From Citrobacter europaeus (GTDB lineage Bacteria; Pseudomonadota; Gammaproteobacteria; Enterobacterales; Enterobacteriaceae): DNA of 64,000 nucleotides. Location of the stretch: positions 2,170,001 to 2,234,000 of the forward strand of contig CP083650.1 of assembly GCA_020099315.1 (NCBI GenBank), read 5' to 3'. How positions within the stretch are numbered: the first letter of the stretch is position 1; every line of letters begins with the position of its first letter. The position numbers and the translations under genes are program-made. Below the pieces are notes generated by a model, which was given only the letters and a program-made list of their open reading frames with translations, searched no databases and had not been told where the DNA came from. Shown here piece after piece: positions 44,650 to 53,846 of this stretch.

Positions 44650-45702
44650 ATGAAGAAGTTAGTTGCCACAGAACCGCGCGTTGCGGCGTTGGTGGAATAT
44701 GAAGACAGAGCGGTATCCGCCAATGAAGTTAAAGTACGCGTTCGCTTTGGTGCGCCGAAACATGGCACGGAAGTCGTCGATTTTCGCGCGGCCAGCCCGT
44801 TTATTGACGAAGATTTTAACAGCGAATGGCAAATGTTCATGCCGCGTCCGGAAGGGGCGCCGCGCGGGATTGAATTCGGCAAATTCCAGCTTGGCAACAT
44901 GGTGGTAGGCGATATTGTTGAGTGTGGCAGCGATGTGACCGAATACGCCGTTGGCGATTCAGTTTGCGGCTACGGTCCTCTGGCTGAAACGGTTATTTTT
45001 AATGCGGTGAACAACTATAAATTGCGCAAAATGCCGGAAGGCAGTTCGTGGAAAAATGCCGTTTGCTATGACCCGGCACAATTTGCCATGAGCGGTGTGC
45101 GCGACGCCAATGTGCGTGTCGGCGACTTCGTAGTCATCGTGGGTTTAGGTGCGATTGGTCAGATTGCCGTCCAGTTAGCTAAGAAAGCGGGAGCCTCGGT
45201 GGTTATTGGCGTGGATCCGATTGCTCATCGCTGCGATATCGCACGTCGCCACGGCGCGGATTTCTGTCTGAATCCTCTGGGCACCGATGTGGGAATGGAA
45301 ATTAAGAAGCTGACCGGCAAGCAGGGCGCGGATGTGATCATCGAAACCAGCGGTTATGCGGATGCGTTGCAATCGGCGCTACGTGGTCTGGCCTATGGTG
45401 GAACCATCTCCTATGTCGCTTTCGCGAAACCTTTTGCAGAAGGGTTCAACCTTGGGCGTGAAGCGCACTTCAACAACGCCAAAATTGTCTTCTCCCGCGC
45501 CTGCAGTGAACCAAATCCAGATTATCCGCGCTGGAGCCGCAAGCGTATTGAGGAGACCTGCTGGGAGCTGTTGATGAACGGTTATCTGAACTGTGAAGAA
45601 CTTATTGACCCGGTAGTAACTTTTGCCAGCAGCCCGGAAAGCTATATGCAGTATGTGGACCGACATCCGGAAAAGAGCATCAAAATGGGCGTGACGTTTT
45701 AA
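44650..45702 (+). CDS. ycjQ: Medium-chain dehydrogenase YcjQ (guloside 3-dehydrogenase)
   Basis: A 350-residue NAD(P)-dependent alcohol dehydrogenase fold with the Rossmann motif VGLGAIGQIAVQLAKKAG. In E. coli YcjQ interconverts D-gulosides and 3-keto-gulosides and works with YcjR and YcjS to epimerise glucosides. AAGGAG precedes the ATG. Catalytic zinc ligands cannot be assigned with certainty from sequence inspection. Confidence 0.9.
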   Translation: MKKLVATEPRVAALVEYEDRAVSANEVKVRVRFGAPKHGTEVVDFRAASPFIDEDFNSEWQMFMPRPEGAPRGIEFGKFQLGNMVVGDIVECGSDVTEYAVGDSVCGYGPLAETVIFNAVNNYKLRKMPEGSSWKNAVCYDPAQFAMSGVRDANVRVGDFVVIVGLGAIGQIAVQLAKKAGASVVIGVDPIAHRCDIARRHGADFCLNPLGTDVGMEIKKLTGKQGADVIIETSGYADALQSALRGLAYGGTISYVAFAKPFAEGFNLGREAHFNNAKIVFSRACSEPNPDYPRWSRKRIEETCWELLMNGYLNCEELIDPVVTFASSPESYMQYVDRHPEKSIKMGVTF

Positions 45703-45718
45703 TTAAGGAATGCAGAAA

Positions 45719-46507
45719 ATGAAAATCGGAACACAGAACCAGGCTTTTTTCCCGGAAAACATTCTTGAAAAATTCCGTTATATCAAAGAAATGGGGTTTG
45801 ATGGTTTTGAAATTGACGGCAAATTGCTGGTCAATAATCTTGCAGAAGTAAAAGCGGCAATCAAAGAAACGGGGCTGCCCGTCACGACCGCCTGCGGCGG
45901 ATATGACGGCTGGATCGGTGATTTTATCGAAGAGCGTCGTTTGAACGGTTTACAGCAGATTACCCGCATTCTCGAAGCGCTGGCCGAAGTCGGTGGGCAA
46001 GGCATCATTGTACCCGCGGCATGGGGCATGTTTACCTTCCGCTTACCGCCGATGACGTCCCCGCGTAGCCTGGAAGGCGATCGTAAGGCCGTCAGTGATT
46101 CATTGATTTATCTTGATAAAGTTGCCGAGCGTACGGGGACGGTGGTGTATCTGGAGCCGCTCAATCGCTATCAGGATCATATGATCAACACCCTGGCGGA
46201 TGCCCGTCGCTATATCGTGGAAAACAACCTGAAGCATGTGCAAATCATTGGTGATTTTTACCATATGAATATCGAAGAAGACGATATGGCACAGGCGCTG
46301 CACGACAACCGCGATCTGCTGGGTCACGTCCATATTGCGGATAATCATCGTTATCAGCCGGGGAGCGGTACGCTGGATTTCGCTGCGCTGTTTGACCAGT
46401 TGCGTGAAGATAATTATCAGGGTTACGTCGTGTACGAAGGGCGCGTGCGGGCAGAGAATCTGCCGGAAGCGTACCGTCAGTCACTGGCCTGGCTGCGTAC
46501 CTGCTAA
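45719..46507 (+). CDS. ycjR: 3-keto-glucoside epimerase YcjR (xylose-isomerase-like TIM barrel)
   Basis: A 262-residue protein of the sugar-phosphate isomerase/epimerase TIM-barrel family. Metal-ligand regions are visible: VYLEPLNRYQDH, IGDFYHMN, GHVHIADNHRYQPG and VVYEGR. The E. coli protein is a manganese-dependent C4 epimerase of 3-keto-glucosides. Start at MKIGTQN, with AAGGA upstream; ATG 45710 is too close to the ribosome site. It sits between ycjQ and ycjS, whose products supply and remove its keto substrate. Confidence 0.92.
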   Translation: MKIGTQNQAFFPENILEKFRYIKEMGFDGFEIDGKLLVNNLAEVKAAIKETGLPVTTACGGYDGWIGDFIEERRLNGLQQITRILEALAEVGGQGIIVPAAWGMFTFRLPPMTSPRSLEGDRKAVSDSLIYLDKVAERTGTVVYLEPLNRYQDHMINTLADARRYIVENNLKHVQIIGDFYHMNIEEDDMAQALHDNRDLLGHVHIADNHRYQPGSGTLDFAALFDQLREDNYQGYVVYEGRVRAENLPEAYRQSLAWLRTC

Positions 46508-46517
46508 GAGGATTTCC

Positions 46518-47573
46518 GTGAAAAGTGCACTGACAAGCTCTCCGCTACGCGTCGCCATTATCGGCGCCGGGCAGGTGGCGGATAAAGTTCATGCTTCGTA
46601 CTACTGCACCCGTAACGATCTGGAACTGGTGGCTGTCTGCGACAGCCGCCTGTCACAGGCGCGGCTGTTTGCAGAAAAATACGGTAATCCGCAGGTTTGG
46701 GACGATCCTCAAACGATGTTACGTGAGGCTAAGCCAGATATCGTCAGTATTTGCTCGCCCAATCGTTTTCATTATGAACACACCATGTTGGCATTGAACG
46801 CTGGGTGTCATGTGATGTGCGAGAAACCTCCGGCGATGACGCCAGACGAGGCGCTGGAAATGTGTCAAACGGCGCGTCGGATGGGAAAAGTACTGGCTTA
46901 TGATTTTCATCATCGTTTCGCACTGGATACGCAACTGCTTCGTGAGCAGGTTATGGCCGGTGTGCTGGGTGAAATTTATGTCACCAATGTCCGTGCTTTG
47001 CGCCGCTGCGGCGTGCCCGGCTGGGGGGTGTTTACCAACAAAGAACTGCAGGGCGGCGGGCCGTTAATTGATCTTGGTATTCATATGCTGGATGCCGCCA
47101 TGTATGTGTTGGGGTTCCCGGCGGTAAAGCGCGTTAACGCGCACAGCTATCAACGCATTGGCACGCGTAAAAACAGCGGCCAGTTTGGGAAATGGGATCC
47201 CGCGACGTATACCGTGGAGGATTCCCTGTTCGGCACGATTGAATTTCATAACGGCGGTATCCTGCGCCTGGAAACCTCTTTCGCGCTGAATATCCCGGAA
47301 CAATCGATTATGAACGTTAATTTCTGCGGCGATTTGGCGGGGGCAACGTTATTCCCGGCCCAGGTCTACACCGACCGCGATGGTGCGCTTGACGTGCTGC
47401 TTGCGCGCGAAATGGCTGATGACAACCGTCATTATCGCAGCATGGACGCTTTCGTGAATCATGTCCAGGGTGAGCCTGTCACTATTGCTGACGCAGAACA
47501 AGGCGTCGTTATTCAACAATTGGTTGCCGCACTGTATCAATCGGCTGAAACAGGGACCTACGTAGACTTATGA
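46518..47573 (+). CDS. ycjS: Glucoside 3-dehydrogenase YcjS (Gfo/Idh/MocA family)
   Basis: A 351-residue NAD-dependent dehydrogenase with the N-terminal Rossmann motif VAIIGAGQVADKVH, the MCEKPPAMTPDEA segment with the catalytic Lys, and the C-terminal alpha/beta domain (GGGPLIDLGIHMLD). It oxidises the 3-hydroxyl of glucosides in E. coli. The start is GTG 46518 behind AAGAGGA and matches the family length; the frame stays open further upstream inside ycjR. The stop overlaps the ycjT ATG. Confidence 0.92.
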   Translation: MKSALTSSPLRVAIIGAGQVADKVHASYYCTRNDLELVAVCDSRLSQARLFAEKYGNPQVWDDPQTMLREAKPDIVSICSPNRFHYEHTMLALNAGCHVMCEKPPAMTPDEALEMCQTARRMGKVLAYDFHHRFALDTQLLREQVMAGVLGEIYVTNVRALRRCGVPGWGVFTNKELQGGGPLIDLGIHMLDAAMYVLGFPAVKRVNAHSYQRIGTRKNSGQFGKWDPATYTVEDSLFGTIEFHNGGILRLETSFALNIPEQSIMNVNFCGDLAGATLFPAQVYTDRDGALDVLLAREMADDNRHYRSMDAFVNHVQGEPVTIADAEQGVVIQQLVAALYQSAETGTYVDL

Positions 47574-49846
47574 CGAAGCCAGTAATGCTAACTGAACCGG
47601 CTTTTTGCCCACACAGCCTGAATAAATATGCGTCACTCATGACGACCGGCAACGGTTATATGGGCATTCGCGCCAGCCACGAGGAAGCCTACACCTTACA
47701 AACTCGCGGCATGTACCTTGCAGGACTGTATCACCGGGCAGGGAAAGGCGAAATTAATGAACTGGTTAATCTGCCTGATGTGGTGGGAGTCGAGATTTCA
47801 CTCAATGGCGAGATTTTCACACTCAGCGGCGGTGTGATTGAAAGCTGGCATCGTGAACTGGATTTTGCCAGCGGAGAATTACGCCGTACGCTTACCTGGC
47901 GTGCGTCTGACGGGGCGCGTTTTGCCATTGAGAGCAGGCGATTTGTCTCGGCACATAAACTGCCGCTGTTTGCTATGGAAGTTGTCGTAACACCACTGGA
48001 TGCCGATGCCAACATTGGTATCTCGACCGGTATTGATGCCACGATCACTAATCATGGTCGCCAGCATCTGGACGAAACGCAGGTCCGGGTCTTTGGCCAG
48101 CATCTTATGCAAGGGATTTACACCACCCAGGACAATCGTAATGACATCGCTATCACGACATATTGTGATGTAGATGGCGCGGCGCAGCGTTGTTTCACCG
48201 CGAAAGAGCGCCGGTTGTTACAACACAACAGCGTGCATGCGCAAGCCGGGCAGCGCGTCACGCTGACGAAAATGAGCTGGGTAGACTGGGCGAGCGAACG
48301 CAACCTGTCGCTGGAGACCTGGGGACGTCAGTCACTGCGTAACCTGGAATCATGCGCCCAGGAGGGATATGACGCACTGCTGGCTGAGTCGACCGCCAAC
48401 TGGCATGCCTGGTGGCAAACTCGTCGCGTTCAGGTTACCAGCACGGATATCAGCGATCAGCGGGCGCTGGACTATGCGCTCTATCATCTGCGTGTGATGA
48501 CCCCAGACCACGATGAGCGCAGCAGTATTGCGGCCAAAGGTCTGACGGGCGAAGGGTATAAAGGGCACATCTTCTGGGATACTGAAGTCTTTTTGTTACC
48601 GTTTCACCTGTTTACCGAACCGAAAACCGCGAGAAGTCTACTGCGTTATCGCTGGCATAATTTGCCCGGCGCGCGTGAGAAAGCCCGCCGTAACGGTTGG
48701 CAGGGCGCGCTTTTCCCGTGGGAAAGCGCTCGCAGCGGTGATGAGGAAACGCCTGAATTCGCGGCGATCAACATCCGTACCGGGCTGCGGCAAAAAGTGG
48801 CCTCCGCGCAGGCTGAACATCACCTCGTGGCGGATGTTGCCTGGGCGGTAATCAATTACTGGCATGCCACCGGGGATATGAACTTTATGTCCCGTGAAGG
48901 TATAACGCTGCTTCTGGAAACGGCAAAGTTCTGGATAAGCAGAGCGATCATGGTCAACGGTCGTTTAGAGATCCACGATGTGATTGGCCCGGATGAATAC
49001 ACTGAGCATGTGAACAACAATGCGTTCACCAACTACATGGCCTGGTACAACGTAGAGCAGGCGCTGGGTTTTGTCCGTCGGTTGGGCTGCGGCGATGACA
49101 CGTTTATTCATCGCGCAGAGCATTTTTTACAGCATCTCTGGCGACCGGAAGTTCAGCCCGATGGCGTGCTTCCTCAGGATGATACCTTCCTGAACAAACC
49201 GGTTATCGACCTGTCGCAGTACAAAGCCAAAGCGGGCAAGCAGACCGTTTTACTCGATTACTCCCGTGCAGAAGTCAATGAGATGCAAATTCTCAAACAG
49301 GCCGATGTAGTGATGCTGACCTACATGTTGCCGGAGCAGTTTAGCCCGCAAACCTGTCTGGCTAACCTGCGTTTTTACGAGCCGCGCACAATACACGACT
49401 CGTCTTTGAGTAAGGCGATCCATGGGATTGTGGCTGCACGTTGCGGTGATTCGGCTCAGGGGTATCGGTTCTGGCGCGAAGGATCGCTTATCGATCTTGG
49501 GGATGATCCACATAGTTGTGATGACGGAATTCATGCCGCGGCGACGGGGGCCATCTGGCTGGGCGCAATTCAGGGATTTGCTGGTGTGAACGTTCGCCAC
49601 GGAGAGTTACATCTTGCGCCTGCATTACCTGCTCACTGGCAAATGCTGTCTTTTCCGCTGCGCTGGCAGGGTTCCGCTATGCAGATAACTATCAACGCTG
49701 CCGAAATCCGTATTCGCAGTGCTGAGCAAATTTTCCTTTGGGTTAATGGCGAAAAAATCTCCGTGCAGGGGGAGGCCGTAATCAGTAATGACGCCATTAT
49801 TTCGCCCAGTTATGGGACCGCTACCACAAGAAGGGGCGATGAATGA
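47570..49846 (+). CDS. ycjT: Kojibiose phosphorylase (GH65)
   Basis: A 758-residue family-65 glycoside phosphorylase; the E. coli enzyme converts kojibiose plus phosphate to beta-glucose-1-phosphate and glucose. The general-acid glutamate lies in HDVIGPDEYTEHVNNNAFTN. The catalytic barrel begins near YALYHLRV and includes GHIFWDTEVF. Product beta-G1P is the substrate of YcjU, encoded next with a four-base overlap. The 3' end contains the second operator-like 14-mer. Confidence 0.92.
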   Translation: MTKPVMLTEPAFCPHSLNKYASLMTTGNGYMGIRASHEEAYTLQTRGMYLAGLYHRAGKGEINELVNLPDVVGVEISLNGEIFTLSGGVIESWHRELDFASGELRRTLTWRASDGARFAIESRRFVSAHKLPLFAMEVVVTPLDADANIGISTGIDATITNHGRQHLDETQVRVFGQHLMQGIYTTQDNRNDIAITTYCDVDGAAQRCFTAKERRLLQHNSVHAQAGQRVTLTKMSWVDWASERNLSLETWGRQSLRNLESCAQEGYDALLAESTANWHAWWQTRRVQVTSTDISDQRALDYALYHLRVMTPDHDERSSIAAKGLTGEGYKGHIFWDTEVFLLPFHLFTEPKTARSLLRYRWHNLPGAREKARRNGWQGALFPWESARSGDEETPEFAAINIRTGLRQKVASAQAEHHLVADVAWAVINYWHATGDMNFMSREGITLLLETAKFWISRAIMVNGRLEIHDVIGPDEYTEHVNNNAFTNYMAWYNVEQALGFVRRLGCGDDTFIHRAEHFLQHLWRPEVQPDGVLPQDDTFLNKPVIDLSQYKAKAGKQTVLLDYSRAEVNEMQILKQADVVMLTYMLPEQFSPQTCLANLRFYEPRTIHDSSLSKAIHGIVAARCGDSAQGYRFWREGSLIDLGDDPHSCDDGIHAAATGAIWLGAIQGFAGVNVRHGELHLAPALPAHWQMLSFPLRWQGSAMQITINAAEIRIRSAEQIFLWVNGEKISVQGEAVISNDAIISPSYGTATTRRGDE
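49813..49826. promoter_or_regulatory. Second copy of the candidate YcjW operator
   Basis: TGGGACCGCTACCA recurs inside the last codons of ycjT, 17 bases before the ycjU ATG. Matching bases extend beyond the 14-mer (ATG...CAC.AGAA) relative to the copy at 39877. An internal operator in a LacI-controlled operon could serve looping or an internal promoter. Confidence 0.6.
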
Positions 49847-50511
49847 TACTCAAACCACAGGCCATCATTTTTGATTTAGATGGCGTGATTACCGACACTG
49901 CGCATCTGCATTTTCTCGCCTGGCGGCAGGTAGCCGCTGAAATCGGGGTTGCGATTGACGAAGCATTTAATGACAGCCTGAAAGGGATTAGTCGCAGCGA
50001 ATCGCTACAGCGTATTTTGCGCCATGGTGGGAAGGCGGGGGCGTTTTCTGCTGAGGCCTGCGTACAATTGGCCGAGAGAAAAAACAGACTGTATGTCCAT
50101 TCTTTGCGCCAGTTGACGGTGAACTCGGTATTGCCGGGAATACGTGAGCTGCTGATGACGCTGCGGGAAGAGCGGATTCCAGTGGGGCTGGCCTCTGTGT
50201 CGCTCAATGCCCCTGCGATTTTACAAGCGCTTGATCTTAGCTCTTATTTTGATTTCTGTGCAGATGCGGCGCTGATTTCCCGCTCGAAACCAGATCCCGA
50301 AATATTCCTGGCCGCGTGTTCGGGCCTTGGCGTTGACCCGCAGCAGTGTATTGGCATAGAAGATGCACAAGCGGGAATTGATGCAATCAACGCCTGCGGC
50401 ATGCTTTCTGTCGGCATCGGTACAGGGCTGAATGGGGCAGGCTTGCAGCTTCCTGCAACCGAATTTCTGACGTGGCCGTGCTTATCGGCTTTCTGGCAAC
50501 ACGACAAGTAA
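49843..50511 (+). CDS. ycjU: Beta-phosphoglucomutase
   Basis: A 222-residue HAD-superfamily mutase that turns beta-glucose-1-phosphate into glucose-6-phosphate. The nucleophile and acid/base aspartates are Asp11 and Asp13 in FDLDGVITDTAHLHF; the cap residues follow, with SRSKPDPEIF and GIEDAQAGIDAI later. It overlaps ycjT by four bases and completes the phosphorylase route into glycolysis. Confidence 0.94.
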   Translation: MILKPQAIIFDLDGVITDTAHLHFLAWRQVAAEIGVAIDEAFNDSLKGISRSESLQRILRHGGKAGAFSAEACVQLAERKNRLYVHSLRQLTVNSVLPGIRELLMTLREERIPVGLASVSLNAPAILQALDLSSYFDFCADAALISRSKPDPEIFLAACSGLGVDPQQCIGIEDAQAGIDAINACGMLSVGIGTGLNGAGLQLPATEFLTWPCLSAFWQHDK

Positions 50512-50521
50512 AGGATTCAAC

Positions 50522-51604
50522 ATGGCACAGCTTTCGTTGCAACACATTCAAAAAATTTACGACAACCAGGTACACGTCGTTAAAGACTTCAATCTGGAAA
50601 TCGAAGACAAAGAGTTTATTGTTTTTGTTGGACCTTCCGGCTGCGGGAAGTCTACTACGTTGCGCATGATCGCCGGTCTGGAGGAGATCAGTGGCGGAGA
50701 TCTGCTGATTGACGGTAAACGGATGAACGATGTGCCGGCGAAATCGCGCAACATTGCGATGGTTTTTCAGAACTACGCGTTGTACCCGCACATGACAGTC
50801 TATGACAACATGGCGTTTGGCCTGAAAATGCAGAAAATTGCCCCTGCCGTGATTGAAGAGCGTGTCAACTGGGCGGCGCAAATCCTTGGCCTGCGCGATT
50901 ATCTGCAGCGTAAACCTGGCGCGTTATCCGGTGGACAGCGTCAACGTGTGGCGCTGGGGCGTGCGATTGTTCGTGAGGCAGGGGTCTTCCTGATGGATGA
51001 ACCCTTATCGAATCTCGATGCCAAACTTCGCGTACAGATGCGGGCAGAAATCAGCAAACTGCATCAGAAACTCAATACCACCATGATATATGTTACCCAC
51101 GATCAAACCGAAGCCATGACGATGGCGACGCGTATTGTGATTATGAAGGATGGCATTGTTCAGCAAGTTGGTGCACCGAAAACGGTTTATAACCACCCGG
51201 CAAATATGTTTGTCGCCGGATTTATTGGCTCACCGGCTATGAACTTTATTCGTGGCGCGATTGACGGTGATAAGTTTGTCACAGAAACACTCAAATTAAC
51301 GATTCCAGAAAATAAATTAGCACAATTAAAAGCTCAGGGTTATGAACATCAGGCGGTCACGCTGGGAATTCGTCCTGAAGATATACATCCGCAGCTTAAT
51401 AATGAAAATAGTGTATCGGCAAAAATTAGCGTTGCAGAATTAACCGGCGCTGAATTTATGCTTTATACCATTGTTGGGGGGCATGAGTTAGTGGTCCGTG
51501 CTGGGGCAGTGAATGATTATCACGCAGGAGAGAACATCACTATTCATTTTGATATGGCGAAATGCCATTTCTTTGATGCTGAAACTGAAGTGGCTATTCA
51601 ATAA
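50522..51604 (+). CDS. ycjV: ABC sugar transporter ATP-binding protein YcjV (MalK/UgpC type)
   Basis: A 360-residue ATPase with Walker A GPSGCGKST, signature LSGGQRQRV, Walker B VFLMDEPLSNLDAK, His switch in VTHDQ, and a C-terminal regulatory OB domain. It would energise YcjNOP. The reading frame is intact here, whereas in E. coli K-12 ycjV is recorded as a disrupted gene. AAAGGA precedes the ATG. Confidence 0.93.
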   Translation: MAQLSLQHIQKIYDNQVHVVKDFNLEIEDKEFIVFVGPSGCGKSTTLRMIAGLEEISGGDLLIDGKRMNDVPAKSRNIAMVFQNYALYPHMTVYDNMAFGLKMQKIAPAVIEERVNWAAQILGLRDYLQRKPGALSGGQRQRVALGRAIVREAGVFLMDEPLSNLDAKLRVQMRAEISKLHQKLNTTMIYVTHDQTEAMTMATRIVIMKDGIVQQVGAPKTVYNHPANMFVAGFIGSPAMNFIRGAIDGDKFVTETLKLTIPENKLAQLKAQGYEHQAVTLGIRPEDIHPQLNNENSVSAKISVAELTGAEFMLYTIVGGHELVVRAGAVNDYHAGENITIHFDMAKCHFFDAETEVAIQ

Positions 51605-51608
51605 AATT

Positions 51609-51645
51609 CCGGGGGGATAATCATCCCCCAAGCCTTGGGGCATTT
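51609..51645 (+). terminator. Paired hairpins between ycjV and ompG
   Basis: GGGGGAT and ATCCCCC pair around AATC, and the overlapping CCCCAAG and CTTGGGG form a second palindrome followed by CATTTTTG. The two stems share bases and are mutually exclusive, so this may be an attenuator-like switch or a partial terminator lowering ompG relative to ycjV. Confidence 0.6.
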
Positions 51646-51672
51646 TTGCGAGTATTTTAACAAGGAATAATA

Positions 51673-52578
51673 ATGAAAACCCTACTGTCTGCTACTGCGC
51701 TGATTATGAGCGCAGGGATGGCCTGCGCGCAGGCTGCTGAAAAGAATGACTGGCACTTTAATATTGGTGCTATGTACGAAATAGAAAACGTTGAAGGTCA
51801 GGGCGAAGATATGGATGGACTGGCTGAGCCGTCCGTCTATTTTAATGCGTCTAATGGGCCGTGGCAAATATCGCTGGCCTATTATCAGGAAGGACCGGTT
51901 GATTACAGCGAGGGGAAACGTGGAACCTGGTTTGATCGCCCGGAACTGGAAGTCCGCTATCAATTTCTGGAAAGCGAGGATGTTAATTTCGGCCTGACCG
52001 GTGGTTTCCGTAATTACGGTTATCACTATGTCAATGAACCCGGAAAAGACACCGCCAATATGCAGCGCTGGAAAGTTCAGCCGGACTGGGATGTTAAACT
52101 GACCGACGACCTGCGCTTTAGCGGTTGGCTGGCGATGTATCAGTTCGTTAATGATTTGAGCACCACTGGCTACTCTGATAGCCGCGTTGAAAGTGAGAGC
52201 GGTCTGAATTATACGTTTAACGAAACGGTGGGTTTAACGGTTAACTATTACCTCGAACGCGGTTTTAATCTGGCTGATTTGCGCAATAATGGTGAATTCT
52301 CAACCCAGGAAATTCGTGCATATTTGCCGCTGTCTTTCGGCAATACCACCCTGACGCCGTATACCCGTCTGGGGCTTGATCGCTGGTCAAACTGGGACTG
52401 GCAGGATGACCCTGCACGTGAAGGCCATGACTTCAATCGTCTCGGTTTACTGTATGCATATGATTTCCAGAACGGTTTATCAATGTCGCTGGAGTATGCC
52501 TATGAGTGGGAAGATCACGACGAAGGCGAAAGTGACAGATTCCATTATGCTGGTATAGGCGTGAACTACGCATTCTAA
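51673..52578 (+). CDS. ompG: Outer-membrane porin G (monomeric)
   Basis: A 301-residue outer-membrane porin that in E. coli is monomeric with 14 beta-strands and passes oligosaccharides. Residues 1-21 are a signal peptide (cleaved after AQA). Alternating hydrophobic strands rich in aromatics run to the C-terminal Phe (GVNYAF). It is the outer-membrane port for the ycj transporter. In E. coli it is also the gene after ycjV. Confidence 0.94.
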   Translation: MKTLLSATALIMSAGMACAQAAEKNDWHFNIGAMYEIENVEGQGEDMDGLAEPSVYFNASNGPWQISLAYYQEGPVDYSEGKRGTWFDRPELEVRYQFLESEDVNFGLTGGFRNYGYHYVNEPGKDTANMQRWKVQPDWDVKLTDDLRFSGWLAMYQFVNDLSTTGYSDSRVESESGLNYTFNETVGLTVNYYLERGFNLADLRNNGEFSTQEIRAYLPLSFGNTTLTPYTRLGLDRWSNWDWQDDPAREGHDFNRLGLLYAYDFQNGLSMSLEYAYEWEDHDEGESDRFHYAGIGVNYAF

Positions 52579-52609
52579 AAGAAACTGGGGCATTAATGCC
52601 CCAGTTTTT
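52576..52609. terminator. Bidirectional terminator between ompG and ycjW
   Basis: ACTGGGGCATT and AATGCCCCAGT form a perfect 22-base palindrome flanked by AAAAG on the left and TTTTTA on the right. It serves both convergent genes. Confidence 0.93.
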
Positions 52610-53618
52610 ACACCAGTGAGTCGGCCAGCGATATGTGTGTGCTCACCGTGATATTCTTTAATCCTTTCTCGCCTGCGATCAGGTTAAATAATAAATTACA
52701 GCTTTGCTCGCCCAACTGCTGGGTAGGTACATCAATTCCGCCTGGAACCGGTGTCAGCATAAACGATAACAGCTCATTACTGTAGCCTACGACGGCAAGC
52801 TGTTGCGGAATAGTAATATTCTTCTCAGCCGCCACGCGATATAAGCTCATTAATTTCAAACTATCGGTAGCAAATACAGCGTCGGGTAACGGTTGTTGAC
52901 TCAGTAATTTTCGTGAAGCGAGCAGGGCTGTTTCATGGGTATAGCCACCGTCAATAATCCATTCATCACGCATATTAATGTTATGCGCCTGAAGACTGGC
53001 TTTATAACCGTTCACGCGATCGATAGAAACATGAACGTCAAGCGGCGCATGCAAACAGGCTATATTACGGTGCCCACTTTCAATCAGCGCATTTGTCAGA
53101 GTAATACTGTCGCGATAGTTATCTGTGTCTACAGAATAGACATTGGCGTAGTCACCTTCAACTTTCCCAATAACCACAACCGGGACGTTGTATTTATCCA
53201 GACGTGCAAAAAATGATTCATCAGCAGGAGAGCTCAGCATAATGATCCCTTTGATCAATTTCTGCTTAATCTTGCTCTCACATTTTTGTAAATCATCTTC
53301 GGTGCTTCGCGACGTCTGCAATATGACATCAAAACCGACTTCTTCGGCCTTGGCCGTAATGGCATGCAGTACTTCAGAGAAAAACGGATTACCGGCGGTA
53401 GTTTTTGCAGAACGGGTAGATATCACCATTATTGCATCAAACCCGGAAGAGGTGAGCGCGCGAGCAAGTTTATTAGGCTGATACTGTAACTCATCAATAG
53501 CGCGCAGCACCTTTTCAAGCGCTTCTGGCGAGATGTTGGTTTGCTTATTCAGCACGCGCGATACCGTGGATTTTGATACGCCAGCGGCTCGTGCAATATC
53601 ATAAATGGTAGGAGACAT
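52608..53618 (-). CDS. ycjW: LacI-family transcriptional regulator YcjW
   Basis: A 336-residue regulator with the LacI helix-turn-helix (TIYDIARAAGVSKSTVSRVL) at the N-terminus and a periplasmic-binding-protein-like inducer domain. In E. coli it represses the ycj genes and has been tied to control of pspE and hydrogen-sulfide production. Start at MSPTIYD matches E. coli; the open frame extends 55 codons further upstream without homology. It converges on ompG and is divergent from pspE. Confidence 0.93.
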   Translation of the reverse strand: MSPTIYDIARAAGVSKSTVSRVLNKQTNISPEALEKVLRAIDELQYQPNKLARALTSSGFDAIMVISTRSAKTTAGNPFFSEVLHAITAKAEEVGFDVILQTSRSTEDDLQKCESKIKQKLIKGIIMLSSPADESFFARLDKYNVPVVVIGKVEGDYANVYSVDTDNYRDSITLTNALIESGHRNIACLHAPLDVHVSIDRVNGYKASLQAHNINMRDEWIIDGGYTHETALLASRKLLSQQPLPDAVFATDSLKLMSLYRVAAEKNITIPQQLAVVGYSNELLSFMLTPVPGGIDVPTQQLGEQSCNLLFNLIAGEKGLKNITVSTHISLADSLV

Positions 53619-53846
53619 AGATCCCAAGCTCCGTCCGAGAGTCAATGGCGGACATATTATGGAGTTAATTGGCGAATGACAACAATCTCGGAATGCGGGT
53701 AGAAAAATCAAAAGGCTAACTGCAGTACGTGTCACCTGAGGAACAATCGTCCGCACCTGCAGACGGTGATAATGTGGTCGCAATATTTTCTTAAGAACAA
53801 GCGTATAGTGTGGTGGTTAAATCCAACAATCAGTCGGGAAGATATT

